The notes below the pieces were generated by a model. The model saw nothing but the letters and a program-made list of their open reading frames with translations. It was not told where the DNA came from and ran no database searches. This document shows, piece after piece, positions 12,747 through 27,055 of a DNA stretch of 64,000 nucleotides. The DNA comes from Dipetalonema caudispina (Eukaryota; Nematoda; Chromadorea; Rhabditida; Onchocercidae), in the NCBI GenBank assembly GCA_013365325.1, contig JABVXV010000044.1, positions 1 through 64,000 of the forward strand, given 5' to 3'. How positions within the stretch are numbered: position 1 is the stretch's first letter; each line of letters starts with the position of its first letter. The translations under genes and the position numbers were made by a program.

Positions 12747-15700
12747 TTAAAATGAGGCATTTTTGATGGCATCGGACGGCAGATCGATTCTCAACACGAG
12801 TACTTTCAACGCTTCATCGCTTGTTAGCATAAGATTATGATGCTTTAACTGATGGAAGCACTCTTCTGCCTCTCCAACACTATCCACGTTTATTATGGAC
12901 ACTATCTAAAATGCGAGAATGATTATCGCTCTGTCAAAGCTACTTTAATCAATTCATAAGGAATTCCAAAATCATTAACAAACCACGTAAATCAGGAGAC
13001 TTTATCAATTTTTTTTTTCATCTAAGCTGTTGTTGGAAGAAAGAGTACTCAAATGTGTAATTCTCCAGTGTCTGATTCTGATATGAAAATTCTGCCATAT
13101 CAACAAAGATTCAAAAAAACGTGATGACTCTACTAAGCGAGAATGATAAACAAAATACCTGAGATAATCTTGCACATTTCTCACGTACGACCCAACCAGC
13201 AACGTTCGTCAAATATGAGCTCAAAGAACGAAAATCTTTGTCAAGTTGCAAGCCACCAAGTCGATTATAAACACTTTTCATTATCACACGCTCGAATTGT
13301 ACAGAAACTTCAGCACAAACTGCTACCAGTAATTCCTTCAATGTGAAATTTTAGGAGAACATTTTCATAAATTTCAAACTCTCACAACAACTTAAAAAAG
13401 TCATAGCTGCATTTGTGCAATAGTTATTAGAATATTACCTGGTAATTAACGGGAACAAGTAACGGCTCAAAAGCTGCTAACTGGCGATCAAGTGTTGCGA
13501 TGAAATTATCCATGAATGGATCTTCTGCTTCAAAATCAGCGAATTCACTCTCAGAAGGCGTATGAGTAACACTAAGGTAGAGCTCCATGCTAAATAAATT
13601 TAGCTTGTTTTTTGTCTTACTCTTCTTAAATAATTTTCAAAATGCAAGATGAAAGAATTTTAACTTTTTATTTTCAGCAAGATATTAAAATTTAGACTAT
13701 TTAACTCGAAAAGCTATAATATCCCTATACACAGTGGAAAATACAAAAAAAGAAAAGAGTACACGGGTTTCAGTTTAGGTCGAAATGCAGCTGCGCACAA
13801 TTTATCGACGCCAACATTTGCAGAGCTGTCAAATTTCCGTACTAAATCGTCTAGCTGGCTGATCGCATTTTCCAACTTGCCTTTCTCAAGTTCACTTACC
13901 TAAAAAATGGTTAAGAAAAAAAATCAACAAGCGAAAGTTCGGCTTTACCCGATCACCCAGCATTTGCTGAATATTTTCACAACTGCTCAACTTGTCTCTT
14001 CATGAAATCGCTGCGCGCACTTAGTTAAACCCTTTTATTTCATTTTTTTGCAGAAAAATTTGAGAAGCTATATTGCGAAAAAGGAAAAAACTTCATACCT
14101 CAGTTAGGTGCTTTTCAAAATCCTCCAATAATCCTTTTTTCAATGTTTTCGTACATTCAGCAGATGCACGAACGTTGTTTAACGCAGTCAGGAAAATCTG
14201 GAAGAGGACGGATTAAAATGGCAACTTATTGTTGATAAGCTGCACTTTTAAGATTTTGAACTACTTATACTTGTCAGACTTCAACATGTGCAGAAAAATT
14301 TTTTATGCCTAGACGGATCAAATTTAATCGGTAACAAAGTACCAGTTCAATTCAAATTCGGCTAAATCTTTTGGATAACATACATAGCAATTATTTTTAA
14401 ATAGAAATTAAAGTATAGGAAAGTATAAAGTAATCTCTGCGAAACACTTAAAGATGAAAAGACATTACACAGCTGAAAACGTTTCAGCAGTGACCAAAAC
14501 TTCATAAAAGCTCACTTCTTTCAGTCTCTCGGGTCCAGAATCTGTAACCATTTTTCCATGTTGTATAACATTATATGCTGTTTGCGCCGTTTGATATGCT
14601 TCGGCAGTCCAACCTACACCAGGATAACCACTCTAAATATCAGATCTGATTAAGAACCCGTTTTTGAAAATAACAGAACGACTTTAAAGGTATGAGACGT
14701 AATACAACGGAAAAAATTATATGACTTTCAAAAACACTCGCCTTGATACCCTGAAATATATATTTCAGAAAATCTGCTTCTAATGCAGTTACACCGTTAT
14801 TTAATACAGCGCATGTGCAATCAACTGATGATGAACTGAGAGAACGTCTTACACATTTGCGGATAATAAAAAACACATCATCAAGCATAGAGCTGAAATT
14901 GTTTTTCACTTAAACCTCCAAATTTTTCTCACAATTTTCATTGTATTATTCGGAGTAGCTAGGAATGGATCTTGCATGAATAAACAAAAGTTTCCGGAAA
15001 CCAGTACTCGTATGATCTGAATTAGAATAAGGTTTAGAAAAATGAAGGTATGTTACGACGTAACATTCAAACATTGTAAAGCATAATGTAATGGCAAGTC
15101 ATGGTTAATATATCGTTTTATAGCGTTGAATGAGAAGCTTGACATAAAATTTGTTAGCTCAGCACCTTGTTAAGCTGTCGGCTTCTTTTAAATCCATAGT
15201 CATTGCCTTTGCGACCGACTCCGTCATATAAAATTGCTCCATAAGAACATACTGACCCAAGAGCTCCTAGGATTCGAAAGGTTTTAAAACAGTTCAAGTA
15301 TTATGGAATTCCACTACACACAGATTTTACCAAAATAAAATGATAGTTTGGACAAAGGAAATATAAATAGATAAATACCTGTGTTCTTGTCCCAAGAACC
15401 GACCGCAAAACCAAATCATCCAATTTGTTACTTCTTTCACGCTTCTGTTTTATCCTAGCTTCTTCCGAAAGCCGTTTATTTTCATCACTCATCTGATCCT
15501 CATCTAATTCCTTCTGCTGCAAAAATTTTTTCACTTAAAAGCTTCAAAAAAAACTTCACTGAAATGATTTGTTTCCTTCTACTGTATATGTCAATACCCA
15601 TTAATTATTTCCATGTGAATTTCCTCAAATAAAGCGAGTTGTGTGATATTTTCAAAACTGTTTTAAAAAGGAACAAAAATCTCTCCGGAATCTAGAGAAG

Positions 15701-18612
15701 GACATGTTATTTTTAAAATGGAAACAAAAAGTGAGTTTCTGGTGCAAATTTTTAATAACACACCTGTTCATCAGTTTTCACATTTGCCGCATTCAATCGT
15801 CTCCTGAGGTATCGCCAGTAAAGGTCGGTCCTAGTGTGCATCAGCGTTACTTCGGACAACAACACATCCAGTTCTAAGGCATCGATTTTATCTAAAGCAT
15901 TAAAAAGATTGCTAAAGTCCTAAGAAAAAGAATCAAAAAAAGGCAACCAGTACAGATACCCATTGCACTTCTCATAGATAAAAAAATTAAATCATATTTT
16001 GCTCTTATGATTTATATTAAACTAATAACTAAATTATGACACAATTAAGTCATTTCAAGCAGTATTCGTTCAGACCATTCTATTGTCTTCAACATAATTA
16101 AAACTTCAGAAATGAAACTCGGCAGTGACAGGTATAATGTATTGACCTAATGCATATTTGTCCGAGTTCCTTGTTATTTTTTCAACCATTTTTGCTTTGC
16201 TGTCAAACTGTCTGTTCTTGATGAATGCATTGATGATCCGTTCAGATTCTTTATCGCATTCTCTCTAGAAACGATCAGCTCTCAAAACCAAGTCCTTCAT
16301 TATTTTCCGATTTTTTTTACATTACTCTCTTTTTCCGAAACTCAAAAAATTGTTAGTCCTTCAAAAAACTGAAAAAATAACGAAACGAAATTCGAAAAAA
16401 GACTGGAAAACATTCATCAACCTGCAGTATTTCAATCAATGACAGCAACTTATCCGGACCATATGAGGAACCAATCAATGGTTCATATACTTGTATCTCA
16501 CGAGCTATTCCTGAAATTCAACTGATTATGAACTGCTTCATCGTTAGCAACCTAAACACATCCAACTTTGAATTCACCTTCAAAAAGCATTGTCAATGCA
16601 TCCGCATAAAGCACACTTATTCTCTTATCATCGGTACCACCGGCCAACATTACCTTCAAAAAAAAACTTATAGATTAAAAAGGCAAATGGAAGTGAAAAA
16701 ATTTATGACTGCATAAACTGAATGATGATGTCTTTTCGAATGCGCACTCAAAAAAGATATTTGAAACGAGAAATGAGTAATGATATCATAGATTAAAATT
16801 GTTATCCAGACACCGTTAAAAAATTGAAAATTATGAGCTCACTTTATAATTTCCTTCTGCAAATTGGTGGATTACAGTACAAAGATAATCGCCAATTCGT
16901 TTGATACCTTTTGCGTGCTCATTAAGCAGAGGAAACAATTTGAAAAATCTTTGAATCGAAGCAACATCATTGTCTTCAACAGCCTGGAACGGTTAACAAA
17001 AGTGAAAGTTCACAAAAAACGTCGCAAGAAAATTATAAGAACTGAAGAAATATCTGGTGGAAACTTCAGATATCATGATTATCATGGAAGAAAAGGTATA
17101 AAGGCTGCAATTTATAAATAAAATGATTCCAAAAAATTTCCAAGTTCAATTTTGAACTCATTTAATTAATACTGCTTCAATGATAAATGTTAGATTGTGT
17201 ATATACGATTGATCACGGGCCGAAAACAACAAAGAAAATAATAATAGAATTACTTGATCGAAACGTCTTTCGATTATTGATTTCATTTCATTGGCTGCTT
17301 CGCGCAAGATCTCGTAACTTTTTCCCAATGACTGGCCTACATCTGATAAAAAAGCGATTAATTTCAGCAATTGAAAAATAATAATTTCTATTTACATCTC
17401 TTTCCATTTGTACGATTGTTCACCTTTCGCTTCCCCGTGATCACTCATTTGAAAAATTGTCGTATCCAACGTCAAAAACTTATGGATGTGTCTAGCAGCT
17501 AATTCATAATCTTCTTGTTCTATTGCAGAACGCACACCGTCAGCACAAGTACGCAAATCCATTAAATCATTAACCCGCTGTAAACATTCAACTACTCGGC
17601 CTTTCGCTATATCTAATGCCAAGACCTGGAAACGAAGATGATATTACCCGAAATTATTAACTAAGTAAAAATCATTACTTCTACCAAACAGAGATAAAAA
17701 ATTCATTGAAATTTATTTAAGCAGATCTGAATAAAACTGTTAAAAATGGCAAACTACCATGCCTTTCTTATTCAACCAAGTTTTTTTGCCTCCTTAAAGA
17801 TAATGTAATTAGAAGGCTTAAATTACCTTGTTTGAAATACTGTCTGCTAAGCCAGAAATCATTTTTAGTTTACCAGCGAGCTGTTTGGTATCAGATTCAA
17901 CCAATGTCATTTGATTCTTGAGACGTGTAACAGCCAAATTAAATGGTAAAGAGATATCGGAACTCGCCGTATGTTCTGCTAAAATAAAAATCAAATTGTT
18001 TGGAAAGCCTTTTTTATGTCGGCGAAAGAAATATCAACAAAAGCAATACCTGCACTAACAGAAGTTCTATGCAGCATTTCATCTAAGCTTCTAATCAGTA
18101 CTTCTTCTTCTTCTACTCTTGCTGCCATTTGTACTCTACAAAAAAATATGCACTACATAGACCTCTAAATTAGATTTTAATGAAAAGAAAATAAAAATTC
18201 TAATACATGATTTATACCTCAAAGTAGAAAGAGTAACACTGAAATCGAACTGAAGATCTTCTGGTCGTTTTGGTTTCGACCGCAATGAACCGTTCGGAAC
18301 ATCGACTAAAATAGCAGATTTTTCGTTCTTGAAATATAAATCAGTATGTACTATTCTCGCGATGTTTCTCAGGATTTTGAATTACCAATCCGTTCTTGTT
18401 AAATTATGCATTTTTCAGATTCCTTGTCAACCGAACGGCGTTTTAAAAAAAACCAACAAAAAAGGACCTAGATCAACTAAATTTCAGAATCAGTGAAAAG
18501 AAGTCAGTCAGTTACTGAAAATTAAAATACTCGCCGCCAAATGTTCTCGTTTCGCTCCATTTGCTGCATGCTCCTGCTGCAGACCCAAGTGTAGAACTTG
18601 TTGAAACAGCAT
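12747..18612 (-). CDS. COG4: Conserved oligomeric Golgi complex subunit 4 (COG4)
   Basis: Twenty exons (high to low): 18612-18531, 18305-18218, 18135-18050, 17978-17827, 17625-17424, 17342-17254, 16983-16843, 16653-16578, 16510-16422, 16264-16147, 15891-15764, 15516-15379, 15266-15166, 14892-14742, 14632-14516, 14197-14099, 13899-13763, 13589-13439, 13335-13159, 12905-12747. They sum to 826 aa plus stop; human COG4 is about 785 aa. COG is the eight-subunit tether for retrograde intra-Golgi vesicles, and COG4 is a lobe A subunit that binds the SM protein/SNARE machinery. Diagnostic blocks are [45 protein letters not shown] and [12 protein letters not shown], ending in [12 protein letters not shown]. 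The start ATG at 18612 was chosen because only that frame closes in phase with exon 2. The exon 14 donor is read as AAG|GCGAGT, giving a GC-AG intron. Exons 8 and 19 use AAG acceptors. All family landmarks are present, so the protein should be functional. Confidence 0.97.
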
Positions 18613-18736
18613 CGTGCATATTCACCGACTGCATACTTGACAACTTTTTAGTGCGAAAAAAAACTAAAAAAAAACACTAAAGTTACACATGTAAACACCA
18701 TGTTCACAAGAACAATTCGTTCTTATTTGAAGAACC

Positions 18737-19734
<998 letters not shown>

Positions 19735-20057
19735 CTATGACATTATGAGAGAATGCATTCCTCCTTCACTTCGCATTGACAGGACAGACAAATATGTAAT
19801 AATCGTTGGATAGGTATTAATTAAGTCCTTCTCAATCTATCAATTTTCAAAGGAAATATGAAACGGCTAATTAAAACCGTATCCTGTTGTTGGATTGAAT
19901 TTTGGTTATTTCAGAAACACTTCGAAAACCAAAACGTGAAATAAGAATGTCATCATGTCATGAAAAAAGAAAAAAAAAAGAGCTTTTATTCAAATAAAAT
20001 TTGAAAAAATGAAAGGATTGTAATATTAGCAAATACACATAGACATCCATTACAGGC

Positions 20058-20315
20058 CTTAAATGAATACAACAACATCAGCTATAACTATTTCATTTGC
20101 ATATGTTTTAGCGATGGAAATGAAATCGCTTCGCGCAAATATCTGTTGCTGTTGTTGCATTTCGAATAACAGTTCAAATGGATGACCCCTGCCCAACAGA
20201 AAAAAATAACAATGAGACTGACCAATAAATGATATAAATAAATATTTGAATTTATTTCAATGAAGTTATCAATTTATATGACACTTTAAAAAAAGTTACA
20301 TATTACCTATCATTA
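20058..20315 (-). CDS. Unidentified small exons, possibly 5' part of the 19.4-19.7 kb gene
   Basis: Two exon-like segments join in phase: a ~22-bp exon near 20.31 kb (PVTSNDR, donor GATAG|GTAATA) and one whose acceptor GGGCAG lies near 20.19 kb (GHPFELLFEMQQQQQ, then FISIAKTYANEI). The second runs open to a TAA near 20058. An internal site GAAATA|GTTATAG is in phase 0 and could instead splice to the exon at 19734, making one gene down to 19423. Five glutamines in a row are visible. No family recognised. The splice sites and protein-like composition are the only evidence. Confidence 0.35.
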
Positions 20316-20434
20316 GAGGTTACAGGACTTGTGAAAAATTAACCAATATATGGTATAAATAAGCATTTGAATTTAGTTTTTAATGCTCAATAACAGAAAT
20401 TTTCTTATATAAACTGAAACCACTGAATTAAGGG

Positions 20435-20810
20435 ATGAAGAAAACAAAGGTCATCAAGGTCACAATTTCCTTATGTCTTCACAGCTCTACTTATCCAGCC
20501 TCTGCAAGTGTTTGCTATTTGCACACTCTTTATTGTCAACTAAACGAACCAATCATAGGTCAGCTCTTATCTTAAAATAAACTAATCCAAATTTATTTGT
20601 TGGACATTTTATTTGAGCAGTAAAAAATTTCTAAAGTTCATCTAAATTTTATTGCCATGATTTACACTTTTAGGAGGAAGTGTAACTGAACTTTCGAAAA
20701 CTCTGAGAAAAATCTTTGTCCAGTCGAATGCACAACATAAATTTACAAATTGCTTAAATAATAAAGAATTGGACTTCTTCCGTTTCTTTCAGGTATTTCC
20801 CACAATTTAA
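20435..20810 (+). CDS. Possible two-exon small protein, unidentified
   Basis: An ATG at 20435 opens 41 codons to donor ATAG|GTCAGC at 20558. The next exon, after acceptor CACTTTTAG at 20673, continues in the same phase and ends at TAA 20808-20810, giving 86 aa. The junction reads CQLNEPIIGGSVTELSKTLR. Alternatively the first acceptor may be TCTTCACAG just upstream of CTCTACTTATCC, and a further donor TTTCAG|GTATTT at 20792 could extend the gene. No family recognised. It lies on the opposite strand to all neighbours between 12.7 and 28.8 kb. The phase-matched splice pair is suggestive but not proof. Confidence 0.33.
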
Positions 20811-21309
20811 ACAGATATAAAACTTGGAGGAAATTATAAAAAATTTCGGAAATTTCAAAAAATTTTGAAAAGTTGTTCAATTATCTTCCTCAAAAATTTC
20901 TTAACTACCAAAATGATGCTAACATTCTTATCAACATTAATTATAATACTAATGTCCTTATCAACAGCAATTATAACTCCTAAATTTACAAGCTGTACCT
21001 TAACACAACATAATACAAGAGATCTCCAAAGTAACCGGCCTTATTAAGAAGGAATACCTGCACACTTCATATTGGAATTAAAATTTAAGACAGTGATGAA
21101 ATGTGTAAATATTTTTCTCGCTAGTCACTTTTTAAATTGTTTTGAAATTTCAATAATAAAATTAATGTTCATTGAAAGTGAGAGAAAAATAAAGAAATGT
21201 ATGGTAATGATTAAGCTCGAAAAGAAATCAAGTTTTCATGACAATAGTGCGACTTGATTTGAAGTAGGAAAGAGGCATCCAGTATTAAAATTGCATAAAG
21301 TGTAAAATT
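20811..21309. other. Intergenic, no supported gene
   Basis: About 500 bp upstream (on the + axis) of the PTR stop codon. It is AT-rich, with two chance-length open frames on the plus strand that lack splice or family support. It includes the 3' UTR of the minus-strand PTR gene. Confidence 0.5.
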
Positions 21310-24300
21310 TTATGGATTAATTTCATCACTGGTTGATAATGGAGATGATAACACTCTACCAAGTTGTATTTTATGAATATATGCCTCAGGAGCAGTGCTA
21401 ATAATGTCTAGTTTTGAGATCGGTGCTATTTTTGCATCTTTTCCTTTCTTATCATCAACTATTTGCATTGCTCCACTCTTATATCGCTTTTTCTTGACCT
21501 GAAAGTTAAGATAAAAATAAATTAATTAAATGGAATCGGTAAAAATCAATTTAAAAAATTAATTGATTATTTACTTCAAAGATATTTCACTCATTCATCG
21601 AATGCGTTTCAGGTTTCCATCGTTTTATTTATTTATTTATTTTTTTCATTTCACTTTTATTCATATTTCTTTAACACGTAACCCGAAAGAAAGTGATGAG
21701 AATTATTGCAAATTTTACAAGCAACAACTGATAAAGGGATTTGAACTTGCATTTAGTTCTATCCGATATTGTTCACAAATATTCCACTTTTTTTTCATTC
21801 GAACAGATATATAAAGCCATCTCTTACCTCATTTTTAATTTTGTTGATCACTTTTTGCAATCTATGATAACTTTCCTTTTCATCGCGTGCTCCTTAAAAA
21901 TAATACTGCAAAATATGGATGATTTTCTTATTTAGAATCTAAGAGCATTAACTACACAAACAACCAACACTTTTAAATGTTAAATTAATTGGTATCAATT
22001 AAGTTTTGTAATATATTATCTTTTCTGATAGCAATATTTCAAGGAAGAGGTGTATGTAATTATGAATAGTAATTAAAGATATTTAGTATGAGGGACAAAT
22101 AAATATACCTTCCATAAAGGAATTAATGGTAGTGAGCAAAGCTGGAAGTACGATGAGACTGTGGAAAATACCAAGCATTGCGGTAATTGTAACAGTTTTC
22201 ATGAATACCATTGATAAGTACGACTGCTTCAACAATAGTGGTAACAGTGCGACAATAGTGGAAAGAGCCACTTGCAACATTGGCCAACCGATAATAATTA
22301 ATGCTTCTTCAAGGCGACCTCGACTATCTTATAATAAAATTATTTTGAATTCTTAAAATAATTCTTATTTCCATATAACTTTATGTTAAATTCTAACGCT
22401 TTTATTACATTCTGAAGTAAGATATCTTACAACCTATAAACTTCCTTTTAATTAAAGTAATAATTTCAAAAAGACTTAAGGAAAGTATTATAAACATTAA
22501 AATGTGAAAATTTAAATGAATAAAACACATCTTAGCTGTTGTTCTGTAATAGTGATAGCTAATGTGAGTTGTGAAATCTACTGAGAATCCGATAGCCATT
22601 AGAAGTGCAGCCATAGTAATTGGATCCAAGTCCACACCCAAATGTGATAACAATCCAAATATACCAATGCTAATACTAAATATCGAGAAAACCGCACAAC
22701 AAATACTGATTAGATTTGGAATAAAAAGGAAGCAGGCTGATGCTGAACAGCATAACGCTGCAATAACACTCCACAATATTGTGCCTTTGATTGCAACCGT
22801 CTGAATAATTGAAATTTAATGAAATACCAATGTGATCATTAAGTATTGCTTGAGAATCTTAAAAGTGAAACTAAAGATTCAAACATAGTGATAATTTTGC
22901 ATTTTGTTGCTCTATTTTATATGAGAAAATCAATAAGAGCTTAAACGAAACTATTCAATTATTTCTTTTCGTGAATTATTAAAAATTATTACGTAGTGCA
23001 CAATGTTTGATGCACAAATATAATTTGCGTTATAAATTTCACAAATAAGTTATTTTCATAAATAATGTTAGAAATACTCTTAATATTAGGATATTATGTA
23101 TTTGATATGAATGTTTAACATCGAAGAAATGATACCTGATCAACGAAAGGAGTATGATCACTATATGGATATACTCCATAATCAGAATATTTAGCCGCTA
23201 TACGTCTCCAATCAACAACTGCTGGTATTAATTCATTATACTTGATAACCTGAAAATTTTTAAAGCACTTAATGAGTAAGTTTTTTTGAATATAAATGTT
23301 GGAATTGCGAACGTGACACATAAGTAATAAACATATGCACTAAATTAATGTTTAGAATATTAGTTTGCTAAATTATCTGAAGTACATGTGATGTCACAAT
23401 TCGACATCGCTGATTTTGATCAAAACACAAACCCCATGAAAATTGGTAACAAAGAAGAAGGAAGAAATACATTCCGGTTGATTGTCGTTACAAGCACTTT
23501 CGTTCATATGTACAAATGAGCTAAGAAAGAAATATGTCGCAGATTTAAAAAATGCAGGAACGTCTGTATATGTGAAATCTTGTGATTCACCATAAAATCT
23601 AAAATGATAACTTCAAATTATCAAACGATTGGTTTATTTCATTTCGCTTCTTATCTCTTTTGTTTACTTTTTTTTCTTTTTTTGAAAAAGGGGGTCATTA
23701 TAATACAATAAATTAGTGTAAATTACCAAAAGAATTCAAAAATAAATTTCAATTGAACTTACAATAAGAATTCTTCATATTGTTGAAGCCAGAAGAGTGT
23801 CGATTTATTACCGTAACTATAAAGACTGTGCTCATATTCTGATACCAATGATTTGATGCCTAAATTTTTTCTCAAAAAAATGAAATATTTTTCAGTTATA
23901 AAAAATAATGTTTAAAAGTTTTCTCTGCTTTTAAAACTTAGCCAAAATCGCAAAATGTGCAAATAAACAAAGAGACTGAACAAATAAAGCACCTTTTTTT
24001 TTTGATCAAATACCTAAATGAAACCAATACTTTTCATAAATAATGATTTCAAACGCATCAGTAAGGTTTTACCAAAGATTTCGTTTGCTTTTCAAAATAT
24101 CAAGAAATGATGAATTAAAAATTTATTAATTTACAATGGATATATTTGCAAACTTTTGTACCTGATAGAATAAATTTTAATATTGTAAAATTATACGCGC
24201 TGAATCAGGCTTAACTATTTCCAAAAATTCCCCCCATTTATGGATCAAATATCTGTAGTATTAGCATTAAACAAAGTAAAAATTCAGTTAATAACTTTTA

Positions 24301-27017
24301 TTTACTCTTCTCTAACAGGTGCTATGCTTACTGCTTATAATCTTATCACTCTTTGCAAGTAACAATTTCAAAAATGATACATTAGAAATAATACGATAAA
24401 AGGTTAAGGATGTTACCACTCAGTCGATCAGGATCTCTCAGATCGCCTGGATTCGTAACAAAGATAGTAATTGGTTGCATGCTACGAAGAGCATTTTCAA
24501 GAATAAATTGAAAACTGTGAAGGTATGAGTCCGGAAGAGCCATCTTATCAACCGAAATTTTAGCTTCCATTTTAAGAATACCTAGGTAAGATATATAATA
24601 ATATATTGCCAACAGCAGCACAAGCGATGCTCTGCAAATTGAGTTATTAATTAATGGTATTGAATTAATTCCGAAGTTTAGAAATTTTATTAAGAAACAG
24701 TCGAAGAGATAAAAAAAAAACCACTAGGATTTAATCATATTTCTCTCGCAAATAATATATCTTTCATTTTTTTTGGAATGAAACAAACATCTTATTGATG
24801 TAAAAGAGATATCATCCCGTTTTCTTCTAAAATAAAACTTCTATAATAAAAATATTACCTAACGAACCAAGTCATTATTATGGATGACCATGATTTGATA
24901 AGCCAAATTTGAAAATGAGATATTTTTTCAGCAATTCGATTTCGTGCCTTAAAAAATTAATTTCAATTGGGAATTTCTTCTTATATAACTGATGTAACTA
25001 CAGTTCACATTTATTGATCAAAGTAAGATAAATATAGATAGAACACTTACGCTAGGATCAGCTCTAAAGCAGCAAAATAACGCCTGATAATTGTTCCGTT
25101 CACGTTTTCCGCTCAAAGCTAATACTGCACTAAATAGAATCAATTGGAAGAAGTAGCAAACAATGATTGCAAAACATGAATAGATTGAAAATGTACGCAC
25201 TGCTGGCGTTGATGAAAAGATACCAATTCCGAATGATAAGGCATTGGTAAGTGAACTGAAATTGTTGAAAAAGCATAATTTTAAAGATTAATTTACAACT
25301 TAATAAAAATGAACACTGTACAATTTCAATTTCAATTCGATTGGATAAATCGCAAAAATCTATGCTACAGTAATATGTAGAAAAGAATTTTGTTCCCCAT
25401 CACATTGATGATAACTTTCAAAAAACTACCTAATTGTAATTGAAGGCCCAGCATTCTCTAATGTTTTCGCCAATCGTTCTGGTATCGGTGTTGTGATGCT
25501 TATCCGATCCCATGCACGCAATAAAATAAATACATCATCGACACCAACGGATAATACCAAAAAATATGTCACAACAACAATTGATTGATACCGAAGTCCA
25601 CATAGAGATAGTATTCCTGTTGACATCAACATGGAGAGGATTGGTATTAGACTACCAATAAGTGATTCCCACGGTTTACTTTTTATCGGATTTTTTCTGC
25701 AATTTTAATTTAGCTGGAAATTTGTTTGAAAACAAATAAGCATATTTCAAATATCATGCAATGCAACATCTTTTTGACTTTTTTCAATTATATCATTACT
25801 GGATGACAGATATGGGATTCTTAGGTCACTTTATTAAATAATCCTCTTTGTTGCTCAGAAAGAATTTTTTATAACCCAATATATAAGATTAACCTTGTGT
25901 AACGATACTCTTAAAGATTGAATCGATTTGCTTAAACTAACAATACTTCTTGTTGGTAAAGTTAAATTAATTGAGGAATTGGGTTGAAAAAAACTCTACA
26001 TGATTCACCTGATCGAACTGACCACAACGAAAAGTATCATAACACAAATGGATCCAAGAAGGATTGGTGCAGTTTCTGTACCCATCCGACGAACTTCTAC
26101 GGAAACTAGGCAATCACTGGTGAGACCAATCTGAAGTGAATTCATTTTTGTTTTTTTTTAAATTTAACCTTAGAGAAACATGAAGAAATTCAGACAAAAA
26201 AACATTCAGATCTCATGCACTGAGAGCTGTGAAGTTTACAGCCTTAAGATCAAAAACAACTGCATCAGAATTTCATTAACAAAATTGTTTGGAAATCATA
26301 GATAAGCAACAACAAGCATCATTTTCCAAATAAGGTAATATTCAAATAAAATTATTTATATTTGCTGGTAGAAAAATACTTATTTCTTGCATAATTTTTT
26401 TCCAAGTGATAAAACTGTTAATTTTTTTGCTTTTGTGCCTTACAATGGATATGAAAAAAGAAATCACAAAACGCCTAGTATTTTAAACCATCAAATTGAT
26501 GTGATGAATTTAATTAAGAAAGCTATATGCCTCTTCTATTATTATGATCTGAGGTGACAAAATTTCATGAATTTGAACAAAAATTTCATGAATAAATTAA
26601 TAGCAATTAATTTTAAATAAAACTCCAGAAATTTATTATGTTTTTGATAAGGGAATACTTTTTCAGTCTTTATAAAAGTTAGTCAAAGTAAATCAATCTG
26701 CCTACTTTAAGCAATTGAAATTCTTCTCGATTGCATTGTCGTTGTATTTCCATTTGCCACTCGTATAAGATCTCATCCGCCGGTGCACTTATGAACAACT
26801 CGATGACAGCAGTTGAAAATGATTTGATGAAATCGGCACCTTCGTCAAGTACCACACCGTAAACATTATTCCCTGAAAAGTAAGACGATGAAAATCCTTA
26901 CATTAAATTGAGAAATGAATTTCAGAAGACTATGAAACACTATAGACAACATTAAATATCACACGATCTCAGTGCTATTTGAACTTTTGACCATTTAAAA
27001 TAATGATAAAACTGTAT

Positions 27018-27055
<38 letters not shown>

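Noticed and set aside
13949..13997. Possible extra COG4 exon reading [16 protein letters not shown] with donor CGG|GTAAAG
   Set aside because: It needs a phase-2 upstream exon, whereas both neighbours are phase 0, and the human alignment has no room for it.
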